From: Sphingomonas sp. UBA978
GTDB lineage: Bacteria; Pseudomonadota; Alphaproteobacteria; Sphingomonadales; Sphingomonadaceae
Assembly (NCBI RefSeq): GCF_002292295.1
Contig: NZ_DBBS01000021.1
Location: 113,608-177,607 of the forward strand
DNA: 64,000 bases
Direction: 5' to 3'
The notes under the pieces are model-generated. The model did not search any database and had not been told where the DNA came from. It saw only the letters and a list, made by a program, of their open reading frames with translations. A program made the translations under genes and the position numbers. Shown here in pieces: positions 17,824 to 26,005 of this stretch. Position 1 is the stretch's first letter; every line of letters starts with the position of its first letter.

Positions 17824-18930
17824 TCACACCAGCGCCAGATGGTTGCGATGCACCAGCGCCGCGCGCGGTGCATAGCCGAGGATCGCCGCCTGCTCGTCCG
17901 ACCGGGTGCCGATCAGTCGCACGGCTTCGCCGGCATCATATTCGGACAAGCCGCGCGCGAGCAGGCCGTCCGGCCCCGCGATCGTCACGAGATCGCCGCG
18001 CGCGAACCCGCCCTCGATTCGCGTCGCGCCGGCTGCAAGCAGGCTGCTGCCCGCCGCCAGCGCCCGCGCCGCGCCGGCATCGACGTGGATCGCGCCCTTT
18101 GCAGTCAGCCCGCCCGCCAGCCACGCCTTGCGCGCCGGTGCTGCGCGTTCCGCCACGAACATCGTATGGCGTTGCTCGCCGGACAGCGGATGGTCGAGCC
18201 GCCCGCTCGCGATCGCCAGATTCGCGCCGGCGCCGGTCGCGATCCGCGCCGCGGCGATCTTCGACACCATCCCGCCCGACCCCATGCCGGATGCTGATCC
18301 GGCATCCGCCATCCCCGCCACCGCGTCGATCCGCTCGACCGTCGCGATATGCCGCGCCGCCGGATGGGTGTGCGGGTTGGCGTCGTACAGCCCGTCGACG
18401 TCGGACAGCAGCGTCACGCCCTGCGCGCCGGCCGCCTGCGCGACGCGCGCGGCGAGCCGGTCGTTGTCGCCGAAGCGGATTTCCTCGGTCGCGACGCTGT
18501 CGTTCTCGTTGATGACCGGCACCACACCCAGCCCGAGCAGCCGGTTGAGCGTCGCCGCCGCGTTGAGATAGCGCCGCCGGTCCTCGAGGTCGTCGAGCGT
18601 CACCAGCATCTGCGCGGCGGTGATGCCGTGCGTGCCGAGCAGTTCGGCCCAGGTCTGGCTGAGCGCGATCTGGCCGGTCGCGGCGGCGGCCTGCGCATCC
18701 TCCAGGCTGGCGCGTCCGCCCTTGGCAAGGCCGAGCCGCCGCGCGCCCAGCGCGATCGCGCCCGACGAGACGATCGCGACCTGCTGCCCCGCCGCAACCC
18801 GCGCGGCGATATCCGCCACCAGCGTCGCCAGCCACGCCCGCCGCACCGCGCCGTCGGGCGCGACGAGCAGCGCCGAGCCGACCTTGACGATCAGGCGCGG
18901 GCAGGTGGCGGGCGGGAACAGCATCGTCAC
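17824..18930 (-). CDS. proB: Glutamate 5-kinase
   Basis: Phosphorylates L-glutamate in the first step of proline synthesis. The 368-residue protein has the amino-acid kinase domain (LIVKVGSALL; IVSSGAIALGARRLGL; NENDSVATEEIRFGDND; LLSDVDGLYDANP; SGMGSGGMVSKI) and a C-terminal PUA domain from about 275 (KGAIHVDAGAARAL), as in long-form ProB enzymes. It overlaps the obgE stop by 4 nt. proA is not adjacent in this window. Confidence 0.96.
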   Translation of the reverse strand: MTMLFPPATCPRLIVKVGSALLVAPDGAVRRAWLATLVADIAARVAAGQQVAIVSSGAIALGARRLGLAKGGRASLEDAQAAAATGQIALSQTWAELLGTHGITAAQMLVTLDDLEDRRRYLNAAATLNRLLGLGVVPVINENDSVATEEIRFGDNDRLAARVAQAAGAQGVTLLSDVDGLYDANPHTHPAARHIATVERIDAVAGMADAGSASGMGSGGMVSKIAAARIATGAGANLAIASGRLDHPLSGEQRHTMFVAERAAPARKAWLAGGLTAKGAIHVDAGAARALAAGSSLLAAGATRIEGGFARGDLVTIAGPDGLLARGLSEYDAGEAVRLIGTRSDEQAAILGYAPRAALVHRNHLALV

Positions 18931-19973
18931 ACGGGTGACCAGGTCAGCTCGTCCTCGCCCTCATCGTTCGCGGGGACGGCTTCCGGGCCCGGCCCGATCG
19001 CCTCGAGCAGCCGGTCGAGCACCCAGTCGACGCCGGTGCCGGCCGCACCGGACAGCGGGATCACGTCCGTACCGCTTTCGTCCGCCAGCTCCGCCGACAG
19101 CGCCTCGATCAGCTCGTCGTCGAGCATGTCGATCTTGTTAAGCGCAACGACGTGCGGCTTGTCGATCAGCCCGCCGCCATAGGCGGCCAGCTCCTCGCGG
19201 ACGATGCGATAGCTTTCGCCGACGTCGTCGTCATTGGCGTCGACCAGATGCAGCAGCACGCGGCAGCGTTCGATATGCCCCAGGAAGCGGTCGCCGATGC
19301 CGGCGCCGTCCGCGGCGCCCTCGATCAGGCCGGGGATGTCGGCGACAACGAATTCGCGCTGCCGGTGGCGCACTACGCCCAGCTGCGGGCGGGTGGTGGT
19401 GAAGGCATAGGCGCCCACCTTCGCCTGCGCGTTGGTGACCGCGTTGATGAAGGTCGACTTGCCGGCATTGGGCAGGCCGACGAGGCCGGCGTCGGCAAGC
19501 AGCTTGAGCCGCAGCCACACCCATGCCTCCTCATAGGGCCAGCCGGTGCCGTGCTGGCGCGGCGTACGGTTGGTCGAGGTCTTGTAGCTGGCATTGCCGC
19601 GGCCGCCGTCGCCGCCGCGCAGGAACACCTCGCGCTGGCCGACCTTGGTGAAGTCGAGCAGCACCTCTTCCTTGTCCTCGGACAGGACCTGCGTGCCGAC
19701 CGGCACCTTGATGAGCAAGTCATCGCCGCCGCCGCCGGTGCGGTTGCTGCCCGAGCCGCCCGATCCGCGCGGCGCCCGGAAATGCTGGGTGTAGCGGAAG
19801 TCGATCAGCGTGTTGAGGCCCGCCACCGCCTCGAAGATGATGTCGCCGCCCTTGCCGCCGTTGCCGCCGTCTGGGCCGCCATATTCGATGAACTTTTCGC
19901 GGCGGAAGCTGACGGCGCCGGGGCCGCCCCCGCCGGAGCGGACGAAAATCTTGGCCTGATCGAGAAAATGCAT
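18927..19973 (-). CDS. obgE: Obg-family GTPase ObgE/CgtA
   Basis: Ribosome-associated GTPase for large-subunit assembly and stress control. The 348 residues comprise the glycine-rich Obg fold (MHFLDQAKIFVRSGGGG to about 157) and a G domain with P-loop GLPNAGKST, switch II DIPGLIEG and specificity motif NKID. The C-terminal OCT tail is short and acidic. Upstream of proB; a conserved neighbour in many bacteria is rplU-rpmA, which here lies about 5 kb away in the same orientation, separated by accessory genes. Confidence 0.96.
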   Translation of the reverse strand: MHFLDQAKIFVRSGGGGPGAVSFRREKFIEYGGPDGGNGGKGGDIIFEAVAGLNTLIDFRYTQHFRAPRGSGGSGSNRTGGGGDDLLIKVPVGTQVLSEDKEEVLLDFTKVGQREVFLRGGDGGRGNASYKTSTNRTPRQHGTGWPYEEAWVWLRLKLLADAGLVGLPNAGKSTFINAVTNAQAKVGAYAFTTTRPQLGVVRHRQREFVVADIPGLIEGAADGAGIGDRFLGHIERCRVLLHLVDANDDDVGESYRIVREELAAYGGGLIDKPHVVALNKIDMLDDELIEALSAELADESGTDVIPLSGAAGTGVDWVLDRLLEAIGPGPEAVPANDEGEDELTWSPV

Positions 19974-20062
19974 GGCGCCTCTTTAGCGCGATGGGCGGGA
20001 ACGGCCACCCCCGGCGGCGGTGCGCCGCTGCCGGCGGCGCGACGACAAGGCCGCTGGACCAT

Positions 20063-21100
20063 ATGTGCGGCAACGTTATGGGGATATTGGTGAAGTACGC
20101 GCCCGAATCCATGGTGCCCGCGGGGCCGCAGTCGGGATCGCAGCCGCCCCTGGCATGGGGGCGGTTGTTCGAGAGCGATCTGCTGCCCGAATCGCAGCGC
20201 TACAGCTGCTGGCGTGATTCCGACGTCGGTGGCTACCGGCGGCGGTTCGACACGGACCCGCACGAACCGTTCGCCGCCACGATCGATGCGCTCGACCTGG
20301 GTCCGCTGGTGATCGGCCATGCGCGTTTTACCGCACAGGACTGGATTCGCGACCGGGCCAATATCGTCGCGGACGATTGCGACGACCTTGTCGTCAACAT
20401 CCGCCATCGCGGCGGCGCCGTGGGTGAGATGGAGGGGCGGACCGTCGTCGCCCCGGCCGGATCAATCGTGCTCGCCGACATGGCGCAGGTCGGCCGCCAT
20501 ACGTCGGACGCGTCGGTCACGTCGGGCTTCGTCCTGCCCCGGGCGGTGGCGGAACGGATGCTGCCGTCGGTCCGCAGCCTGCACGGCCATGTCATCGCAC
20601 CGCAGCACGCCGCGCTGCTGGCGTCGCACCTGACGATGATTCGCCATCACGCCGGGCAGCTTCCCGCGAGCAGCGGGCCGCTACTGGCGCAGACCATTCT
20701 CGACCTGTTCACGGTCGCGGTGACCGCGAGCCTGGGCAGTGTGCCCGCCGATGCCGGGCAGCACGAACGCGGCCTGCGCCACCAATTGTGCGATTCGATC
20801 GAGCGGCATCTCGGATCGCCCTCGCTCAACACCGCGCGGCTGAGCCGGATGCTCGGCGTGTCGCGGTCGACGCTCTATCGCCTGTTGCAGGCCGAGGGTG
20901 GCGTCCAGGCCTATATCCGTGCGCGCCGGCTTGCCCGCGTCGCCGAGACGTTGCGCGGCGACGGGGATCGCGAGACGATCGCGGCACTCGCCGAACGATG
21001 GGGTTTCTGCGACGCGGCCTATCTCGGGCGGGCGTTTCGCGAGGTCTATGGCGTGACGCCGGGCGACTATCGCGCGCTGCACGGCGGCGGGCGGCCGTAA
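20063..21100 (+). CDS. AraC-family transcriptional regulator
   Basis: A regulator of about 345 residues. The C-terminal 100 residues hold the double helix-turn-helix: LNTARLSRMLGVSRSTLYRL, then ETIAALAERWGFCDAAYLGR and FREVYGVTPGDYRAL. The N-terminal 200 residues resemble the ligand or dimerisation domain of AraC proteins of the AraC_binding_2 type. The start is uncertain: ATGs at 20063, 20078 and 20111 are all possible. It is divergent from obgE with about 90 bp between. No obvious target operon is adjacent. Confidence 0.85.
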   Translation: MCGNVMGILVKYAPESMVPAGPQSGSQPPLAWGRLFESDLLPESQRYSCWRDSDVGGYRRRFDTDPHEPFAATIDALDLGPLVIGHARFTAQDWIRDRANIVADDCDDLVVNIRHRGGAVGEMEGRTVVAPAGSIVLADMAQVGRHTSDASVTSGFVLPRAVAERMLPSVRSLHGHVIAPQHAALLASHLTMIRHHAGQLPASSGPLLAQTILDLFTVAVTASLGSVPADAGQHERGLRHQLCDSIERHLGSPSLNTARLSRMLGVSRSTLYRLLQAEGGVQAYIRARRLARVAETLRGDGDRETIAALAERWGFCDAAYLGRAFREVYGVTPGDYRALHGGGRP

Positions 21101-21479
21101 CGGGCCCATGGCGGACGGCGCGAGAAAGCCGCCGGCCAATCCCGCGACCCCCATCGCGAACACCGGCCGACGGCCCCTTCGGGCGGGCGCCTGGAGCACC
21201 CGCCGGTCCGAACATCCCCTCCCGATCCGCGTCAGGCTGCGCTGACGTCGCGTCCGGTTCGATCGAGGGGCATCCCCGTTGCGTCCCGGCGTCGGTCGAC
21301 AGCGCGCGATCCCGCGACCCGTCCGACCAGACGCGGCACCGCGCAACGCTTTAGACCGACCCGGCCACCGTCTGTACGGTGAAACGACCCCTGTTCTCGA
21401 GCCGCGTCCATAGCGCAGCGGCGAGGGCGAAAGGAGGGGCGGCGCCATTGCTCTGGTGCCAGCGGCTATTGTCGCTGGT
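21101..21479. other. Intergenic region, nothing identified
   Basis: This 379-bp stretch lies between the convergent AraC and TetR genes. Open frames across it are short and Arg/Pro-rich without motif content. I saw no RNA gene, repeat family or strong hairpin with a U-tract. Confidence 0.5.
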
Positions 21480-22001
21480 TCAGCCGCATCCTGCGTCGTC
21501 CGAACCGCCGGTCAGCATCGCGACGGCGAGATCGCGCGCCTTGCTGCGCGGCAGGTCGAGCGCCCGGGCCATCGGTGCGCCGAGCAGGGTGTCGCCGAGA
21601 GCGAGCAGGACGAGGTGCAGCGTTTCGTCCTGGATCGGCCGTTCCGCCGGCTGCATCCCAACTGCGAGTTCGTCGACCAGATCGTGCACCGCCGACAGGA
21701 TGGGATCGAGTGCGTCGCGATTGCCGGACAGGATCATCCAGCTCGCCAGCGCGCCCGCACCCCCGCTGTCGAACGCATCGAAGACGAGGTCGACGATCCG
21801 GCGTGGATCGGGTTCGCCATCGCGATTGCTCAGCACGGCGTCGCGGATGGTCGAGGTGATATAGGTCGCCATGCGGGCGATCAGCGCGCGCTGCAGTCCC
21901 TCCGCCGAACCGAAATGGTGGAGCAGGTTGGCGTGCGTCCGGCCGATTCGCGCACCCACGGCCTTCAGCGTCACCGCCTGCGGACCGCTTTCGATGAGCA
22001 A
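21480..22001 (-). CDS. TetR-family regulator, N-terminus probably longer than the first standard start codon
   Basis: A one-component repressor. From the TTG at 22001 it encodes 173 residues beginning inside helix 1 of the DNA-binding domain (LIESGPQAVTLKAVGARIG, then RTHANLLHHFGSAEGL). The same frame continues upstream to a stop at 22098-22100 and encodes the missing helix (SPGESRDAALTAAQQ), but contains no ATG, GTG or TTG; only CTG codons at 22088 and 22049 could start it. The real protein may therefore be up to about 33 residues longer. Divergent from the hydrolase gene, with a symmetric site between them. Confidence 0.75.
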   Translation of the reverse strand: MLIESGPQAVTLKAVGARIGRTHANLLHHFGSAEGLQRALIARMATYITSTIRDAVLSNRDGEPDPRRIVDLVFDAFDSGGAGALASWMILSGNRDALDPILSAVHDLVDELAVGMQPAERPIQDETLHLVLLALGDTLLGAPMARALDLPRSKARDLAVAMLTGGSDDAGCG

Positions 22002-22097
22002 TTGCTGCGCGGCCGTCAGCGCGGCGTCGCGGCTTTCGCCCGGAGACAGGCGGCGGCGGGGAGGGGCGGTAGGGGTTGCAGCGGACAGGGCAGGGGC

Positions 22098-22123
22098 CTA
22101 TTTACAATGGTGTCAGTAAGTAG
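22098..22123. promoter_or_regulatory. Inverted repeat between divergent TetR and hydrolase genes
   Basis: Arms CTATTTAC (22098-22105) and GTAAGTAG (22116-22123) match at 7 of 8 positions around a 10-bp spacer. The left arm runs into TACAAT, a -10-like sequence for the rightward gene. It lies 26-51 bp before the hydrolase ATG. TetR proteins normally bind such sites to repress a divergent gene. Inference from symmetry and position only. Confidence 0.45.
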
Positions 22124-22148
22124 CGTAGCCCTGTGTTCGGAGGATTCC

Positions 22149-23000
22149 ATGGCGAAAGCAACCACCCCGCACGATCTGGTCATCACGCCGCGCGACCGCC
22201 GCTTCGGTCGCGGCGTCCGCATGGGCCGCTGGTGGCTGAACGACGACCCGATCGCGACCGCCTTTTACAACGCCTTGTCGGTGACCTTCCCCAAGGGCGA
22301 GGGCTATTTCGTCGACAGCGTCCGCAAGTTTCGCGAGGGCACGCCGCCGCGGCTGACCGCGGAGATCAACGCCTTCATCAAGCAGGAGGTGATGCACACC
22401 CGCGAACATGTCGCGTTCAACCGGCACGTCACGGATCAGGGCTATGACGTAGGCCTGCTCGACCGTGACGTCGACGCCGCGCTGGCGCTGACCCGGGACC
22501 GGCCGCCGATCGCGAGCCTGGCGGCGACCACCGCGCTCGAACATTTTACCGCGATGCTCGCGCACCAGTTGATCGCCGATCCCCGCCATCTACGTGGCGG
22601 CGAGGAACAGGCCAAGGCCCTGTGGCTGTGGCATGCCGCCGAGGAGATCGAGCACAAGGGCGTCGCCTATGACACCTGGCTGCACGCGACGACGGGCTGG
22701 TCGCGGTTCGCGCGCTGGCGCATCAAGTCGCTCGTGATGCTGGTGACGACATGGCGGTTCTTCGGCGGGCGGACGCGCGGGATGCTCGAACTGCTGCGGC
22801 AGGACGGGCTGACGGGGCCGAAGGTATGGGCGCGGCTGTTCTGGTATGCGTTCGGCAACCCCGGCATGGCGCGCAAGGTCGCGGGCGTCTGGGCGGCCTA
22901 TTTCCTGCCCGGCTTCCATCCGTGGAAGCATGACGACCGCGGGCTGATCGGCCTCGCGGAGAGCGATTACGAGGCGGCGGTGCTACCCCGCGCCGCCTGA
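22149..23000 (+). CDS. Predicted metal-dependent hydrolase, ferritin-like (PF10118 family)
   Basis: A 283-residue member of the family annotated as metal-dependent hydrolases, of unknown substrate. Helical di-metal motifs typical of ferritin-like folds are visible: FIKQEVMHTREHVAFN, TTALEHFTAMLAH, and WLWHAAEEIEHKGVAYD. The ATG has a strong Shine-Dalgarno (GGAGGA, 6 nt before). The divergent TetR gene and shared symmetric site suggest induction by a small molecule. Possible roles include lipid or xenobiotic oxidation; none can be assigned from sequence. Confidence 0.8.
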   Translation: MAKATTPHDLVITPRDRRFGRGVRMGRWWLNDDPIATAFYNALSVTFPKGEGYFVDSVRKFREGTPPRLTAEINAFIKQEVMHTREHVAFNRHVTDQGYDVGLLDRDVDAALALTRDRPPIASLAATTALEHFTAMLAHQLIADPRHLRGGEEQAKALWLWHAAEEIEHKGVAYDTWLHATTGWSRFARWRIKSLVMLVTTWRFFGGRTRGMLELLRQDGLTGPKVWARLFWYAFGNPGMARKVAGVWAAYFLPGFHPWKHDDRGLIGLAESDYEAAVLPRAA

Positions 23001-23050
23001 TCGCGGCGTCGGGCTTCAACCGACCGCGGCAAAGGCGCTAAGGTCGGAGC

Positions 23051-23695
23051 ATGACCCGATATACGAAGCGCTTCTGGATACTGGGTGCGGCGACGGCTGG
23101 CCTCGCCGGCTATGTCGATGCGATCGGATTCCTCAAGGTCGGAGGATTGTTCGTCTCGTTCATGAGCGGCAATTCCACGCGGTTCGCGGTCGGGCTGGCG
23201 ACGGCAGGGCCGGTGGCCGGGATCGCCGCAGGACTGATCGGGGCCTTCGTCGGCGGAGTGGTGGCCGGCACGATCGTCTCCGCGATGGCGGGCGTATGGC
23301 GCAAGCCCGCGGCGATGATCGGGGTCGCTATCCTGCTCGCCGGTGCGGCGGCGGTCGATGCACGCGTGCCCGTCGGCGTCACCACCGCCCTGCTCGCCGC
23401 GGCGATGGGGATGGCGAATACCTTGTTCCAGCATGACGGCGAGGTGAGCGTCGGCGTGACCTATATGACCGGCGCGCTGGTCAAGTTCGCCCAACGGCTG
23501 GCGATGGCCATGCTCGGCGGACCGCGCTGGGCGTGGCTGCCCTATCTGCTCCTGTGGGGCGGCCTCGTCGCGGGCGCGATCGTCGGCGCGACCGTCTACC
23601 CGCACGTCGGCACAGCGGCGATCAGCGCGGCGGCCGGCGGCGCAGCGTTGCTCGCGTTGTACGCGGCGCTGCTAGGGCCGGCGGAGCGGCGCTAG
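23051..23695 (+). CDS. DUF1275/YoaK-family membrane protein
   Basis: A 214-residue integral membrane protein with about six hydrophobic segments. The family opening GYVDAIGFLKVGGLFVSFMS, followed by GNSTRFA, is characteristic of DUF1275, as is the later GMANTLFQ segment with VTYMTGALVKF. No biochemical role is established. It follows the hydrolase by 50 bp on the same strand and might be co-transcribed. The 200 bp beyond it carries a degenerate fragment resembling the inner arms of the SUF-operon repeat and no gene. Confidence 0.85.
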   Translation: MTRYTKRFWILGAATAGLAGYVDAIGFLKVGGLFVSFMSGNSTRFAVGLATAGPVAGIAAGLIGAFVGGVVAGTIVSAMAGVWRKPAAMIGVAILLAGAAAVDARVPVGVTTALLAAAMGMANTLFQHDGEVSVGVTYMTGALVKFAQRLAMAMLGGPRWAWLPYLLLWGGLVAGAIVGATVYPHVGTAAISAAAGGAALLALYAALLGPAERR

Positions 23696-23897
23696 GTCTT
23701 TACGCGCTACATCGGCAAGAAATCACGTTCGCGCAGAGGCGCAACGGTGATGCGCCTGCTGCTGCCACGGCCATGCCTCTCACCCGTCGAGACGTCAGGG
23801 CCGAGGCCCATCCAGCTCGATACACGTCCGCGTCCTCTGAATGAACGCGATCGTCCCTGCGCCGCGTGCCCGCACGAGCCCGATCGCCGCGTTCCGG

Positions 23898-24446
23898 TCA
23901 CGCGGCGATCGGCATCGGTTCACGTTGGTCGTCGAGGTCGAGGTCGTAACTGACCGCCGGTGCCGCCTCGCGGCGTGCCAATGATTCGCGCATCACGGTC
24001 TGGCCCGTCGCGCGGAATCCGAGCTTGTGCAGGACCGCGCCCGATGCCGGATTGTCGGCGAAATGCCAGGCGGACAGGCGGCGCAGCGGCAATGCGTGCC
24101 GCGCCATGTCGACCACCGCACGCCCCGCCTCGGTCGCATAGCCGCGTCCCCAGGCGGATGGCGTCAGCCAGTAACTGAGTTCGACGCCACTCGCGCCACC
24201 GTGATCGGTCAACGCTATTCCGCCGACAAGTGCCGGTTCCACCGCCTGATGCGACAGGATCAGAAAACGCGGTTCATGTGCCGCCCGGGGCCGCGCGGCA
24301 AACGCCTCGGCATCGGCGACGCCATAAGGGAAGGGAACGCGCATCAGCATGCGGGTGACCGCTTCGTGGCCGATGGCCTGCGCCAGAGCCGGCGCGTCCT
24401 CCGGCCACGCGGGCCGCAGCGTCAATCTGTTGGTTCTGGCGAACAT
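23898..24446 (-). CDS. GNAT-family N-acetyltransferase (RimJ/RimL-like)
   Basis: A 182-residue acetyltransferase. The N-terminus TNRLTLRPAWPEDAPALAQA is the usual opening of the RimJ/RimL branch. The acetyl-CoA-binding region is SYWLTPSAWGRGYATEAGRA, followed by RRLSAWHFADNPASGAVLHKLGFR broken over helix 4 and strand 5. I start at the ATG at 24446, which has AAGGAGAG 8 nt upstream; a GTG at 24467 is less likely. The acceptor could be a ribosomal protein N-terminus or a small molecule. It lies downstream of rpmA beyond a terminator. Confidence 0.88.
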   Translation of the reverse strand: MFARTNRLTLRPAWPEDAPALAQAIGHEAVTRMLMRVPFPYGVADAEAFAARPRAAHEPRFLILSHQAVEPALVGGIALTDHGGASGVELSYWLTPSAWGRGYATEAGRAVVDMARHALPLRRLSAWHFADNPASGAVLHKLGFRATGQTVMRESLARREAAPAVSYDLDLDDQREPMPIAA

Positions 24447-24518
24447 TCTTGCTCTCTCCTTGGCCACGCCGCTGCCACGCGCCTGTGACGCGGCAGGGAC
24501 AAAGGGTTGGGGAGCAAG

Positions 24519-24549
24519 AAAAAAGGGAGCCGGGGCGGACCCGTCTCCC
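24519..24549 (-). terminator. Rho-independent terminator of the rplU-rpmA operon
   Basis: Read leftwards the sequence is GGGAGACGGGTCC, a short loop and a return arm ending in CCC-CGGCTCCC, directly followed by TTTTTTC. The stem pairs GGGAG with CTCCC and an inner GGG with CCC. The U-tract corresponds to the A-run at 24519-24524. It lies about 70 bp after the rpmA stop and separates the ribosomal genes from the acetyltransferase. Confidence 0.8.
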
Positions 24550-24617
24550 TTGTTGGCTGGTCCCTCGCTGCCGAGGAACCCGGGTCACCCTGGTGGGCAA
24601 CCCGTCTGGTTACCCGA

Positions 24618-24887
24618 TTATTCGGCGGCTTCCGCCATAATCTGCACCGAGCAGAATTTACGGCCGAGCTTGCCCTCGTGGAACGCCACGCGGCCGTCGA
24701 CGAGCGCGAACAAGGTGTGATCCTTGCCGATGCCGACGTTGGCGCCCGGATAGAATTTGGTGCCGCGCTGACGCACGAGGATGTTGCCCGCGATCGCTTC
24801 CTGACCGCCGAACTTCTTCACGCCGAGACGACGGCCGGCCGAATCACGACCGTTGCGCGACGAACCGCCTGCTTTCTTATGTGCCAT
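24618..24887 (-). CDS. rpmA: 50S ribosomal protein L27
   Basis: Ribosomal protein near the peptidyl-transferase centre. The 89 residues begin MAHKKAGGSSRNGRDSAGRR and include GVKKFGGQEAIAGNILVRQR with RGTKFYPGANVGIGKDHTLF, all diagnostic. No cleavable N-terminal extension of the Firmicutes type is present. It follows rplU by 31 bp and is closed by the hairpin at 24519-24549. Confidence 0.99.
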   Translation of the reverse strand: MAHKKAGGSSRNGRDSAGRRLGVKKFGGQEAIAGNILVRQRGTKFYPGANVGIGKDHTLFALVDGRVAFHEGKLGRKFCSVQIMAEAAE

Positions 24888-24918
24888 GCTGCTCTAACTC
24901 CTGTTCGCTGCGCTGGGC

Positions 24919-25215
24919 TCAGCCGACCGAAACGATCTTGAGGATCGTGTGGTTCTGGCGATGACCGTTCTTGCGGCGGTAATTGTGACGGCGACGCTTC
25001 TTGAAGACGATGACCTTCTCGCCCTTCGCCTGTGCGACGATCTCGGCGGCGACGGTCAGGCCCTCGACGCTCTTTAGCTCGGAGCCTTCGCCCGCGAGCA
25101 GGACGTCACCCAGCGTGATCGATGCGCCGGCTTCGCCGTCCAGCTTCTCGACGACGATTTTGTCTCCGGCGGCGACGCGATACTGCTTGCCGCCCGTGCG
25201 CACGACTGCGAACAT
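24919..25215 (-). CDS. rplU: 50S ribosomal protein L21
   Basis: Large-subunit ribosomal protein. The 98 residues start MFAVVRTGGKQYRVAAGDKI and end in KKRRRHNYRRKNGHRQNHT followed by ILKIVSVG, the standard L21 RNA-binding tail. I chose the ATG at 25215 over one at 25227 because L21 proteins begin MFAVV or MYAVI. It is the first gene of the rplU-rpmA pair. A TTGACA element lies about 90 bp upstream. Confidence 0.99.
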   Translation of the reverse strand: MFAVVRTGGKQYRVAAGDKIVVEKLDGEAGASITLGDVLLAGEGSELKSVEGLTVAAEIVAQAKGEKVIVFKKRRRHNYRRKNGHRQNHTILKIVSVG

Positions 25216-25278
25216 GGCTCTAGTCACTTCCCAAAAAACTGCGCCCGCTCGGGTATACCCCGGCGGGATGAGGGGTGG

Positions 25279-25307
25279 CAGCTAAGGAAAAGCCGCCAGC
25301 CTGTCAA
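25279..25307 (-). promoter_or_regulatory. Candidate sigma-70 promoter of rplU-rpmA
   Basis: Read leftwards, a perfect -35 TTGACA (25302-25307) is followed after 17 bp by TAGCTG (25279-25284) as a weak -10. The transcript would have a leader of about 60 nt before rplU containing a GC-rich CCGCCGGGG/CCCGAGCGGG segment. Position and the consensus -35 support the call; the -10 is poor. Confidence 0.5.
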
Positions 25308-25352
25308 CCTCCCGCCGCGGTGAATCTGCGATGGCGGCGGATTTCGACCGGG

Positions 25353-25748
25353 CTAGTGGCGATGCTCGCGGCGCAGGGCGTAACGCCCGTCGGCAAAATC
25401 GTTGAACAGCCCGGGAATCGCCGGATGATCGATCGGTTCGTCGCTTTCGTCCGGCACCAGATTCTGCTGGCTGACATAGGCGACGTAGCTCGATTCCATA
25501 TTCTCGGCGAGCAGGTGGTAGAAGGGCTGGTCCTTGTCGGGCCGCACCGCCTCCGGAATCGCCTCATACCATTCGTCGGTGTTGGCGAAGACCGGATCGA
25601 CGTCGAAGATCACCCCGCGGAAATCGAACAGGCGATGGCGCACGACCTCGCCGATCGAGAATCGCGCATGCGCGATCGCGGGCGCGTCGAGCCCGATATT
25701 GGGCGACGAGGCGCCGGAGGACGTGCCGATAGGATCGTGGCGGGGCAT
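25353..25748 (-). CDS. hspQ: Heat shock protein HspQ (YccV-like, hemimethylated-DNA-binding fold)
   Basis: A 131-residue protein. After about 27 variable residues comes the HspQ domain: ARFSIGEVVRHRLFDFRGVI, FDVDPVFANTDEWYEAIP, and QPFYHLLAENMESSYVAYVS then QQNLVPD. In enterobacteria HspQ is a heat-induced Lon specificity factor and inhibits DnaA activity; its role in alphaproteobacteria is less clear. It is a single gene divergent from the tRNA-Ser gene. Confidence 0.92.
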   Translation of the reverse strand: MPRHDPIGTSSGASSPNIGLDAPAIAHARFSIGEVVRHRLFDFRGVIFDVDPVFANTDEWYEAIPEAVRPDKDQPFYHLLAENMESSYVAYVSQQNLVPDESDEPIDHPAIPGLFNDFADGRYALRREHRH

Positions 25749-25878
25749 GCGGGCAATTTAGTGGTCTTTCTGCGCTGCACAAGCGCAAGGGTGCTTGCCT
25801 CCTGAAAACGAACCCGTTAGAGGCGCGCCCTCGACCGACCGACCAGACCCCTAGCGGACCTCTGGAAACGTCTTCTGC

Positions 25879-25968
<90 letters not shown>

Positions 25969-26005
25969 GTTTCCTTATTGATCGGTAGATCCGACGCGAC
26001 ACGCC

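Noticed and set aside
17462..17827. 121-codon minus-strand frame before proB
   Set aside because: It runs through a REP unit and other hairpin repeats and encodes Arg/Pro filler.
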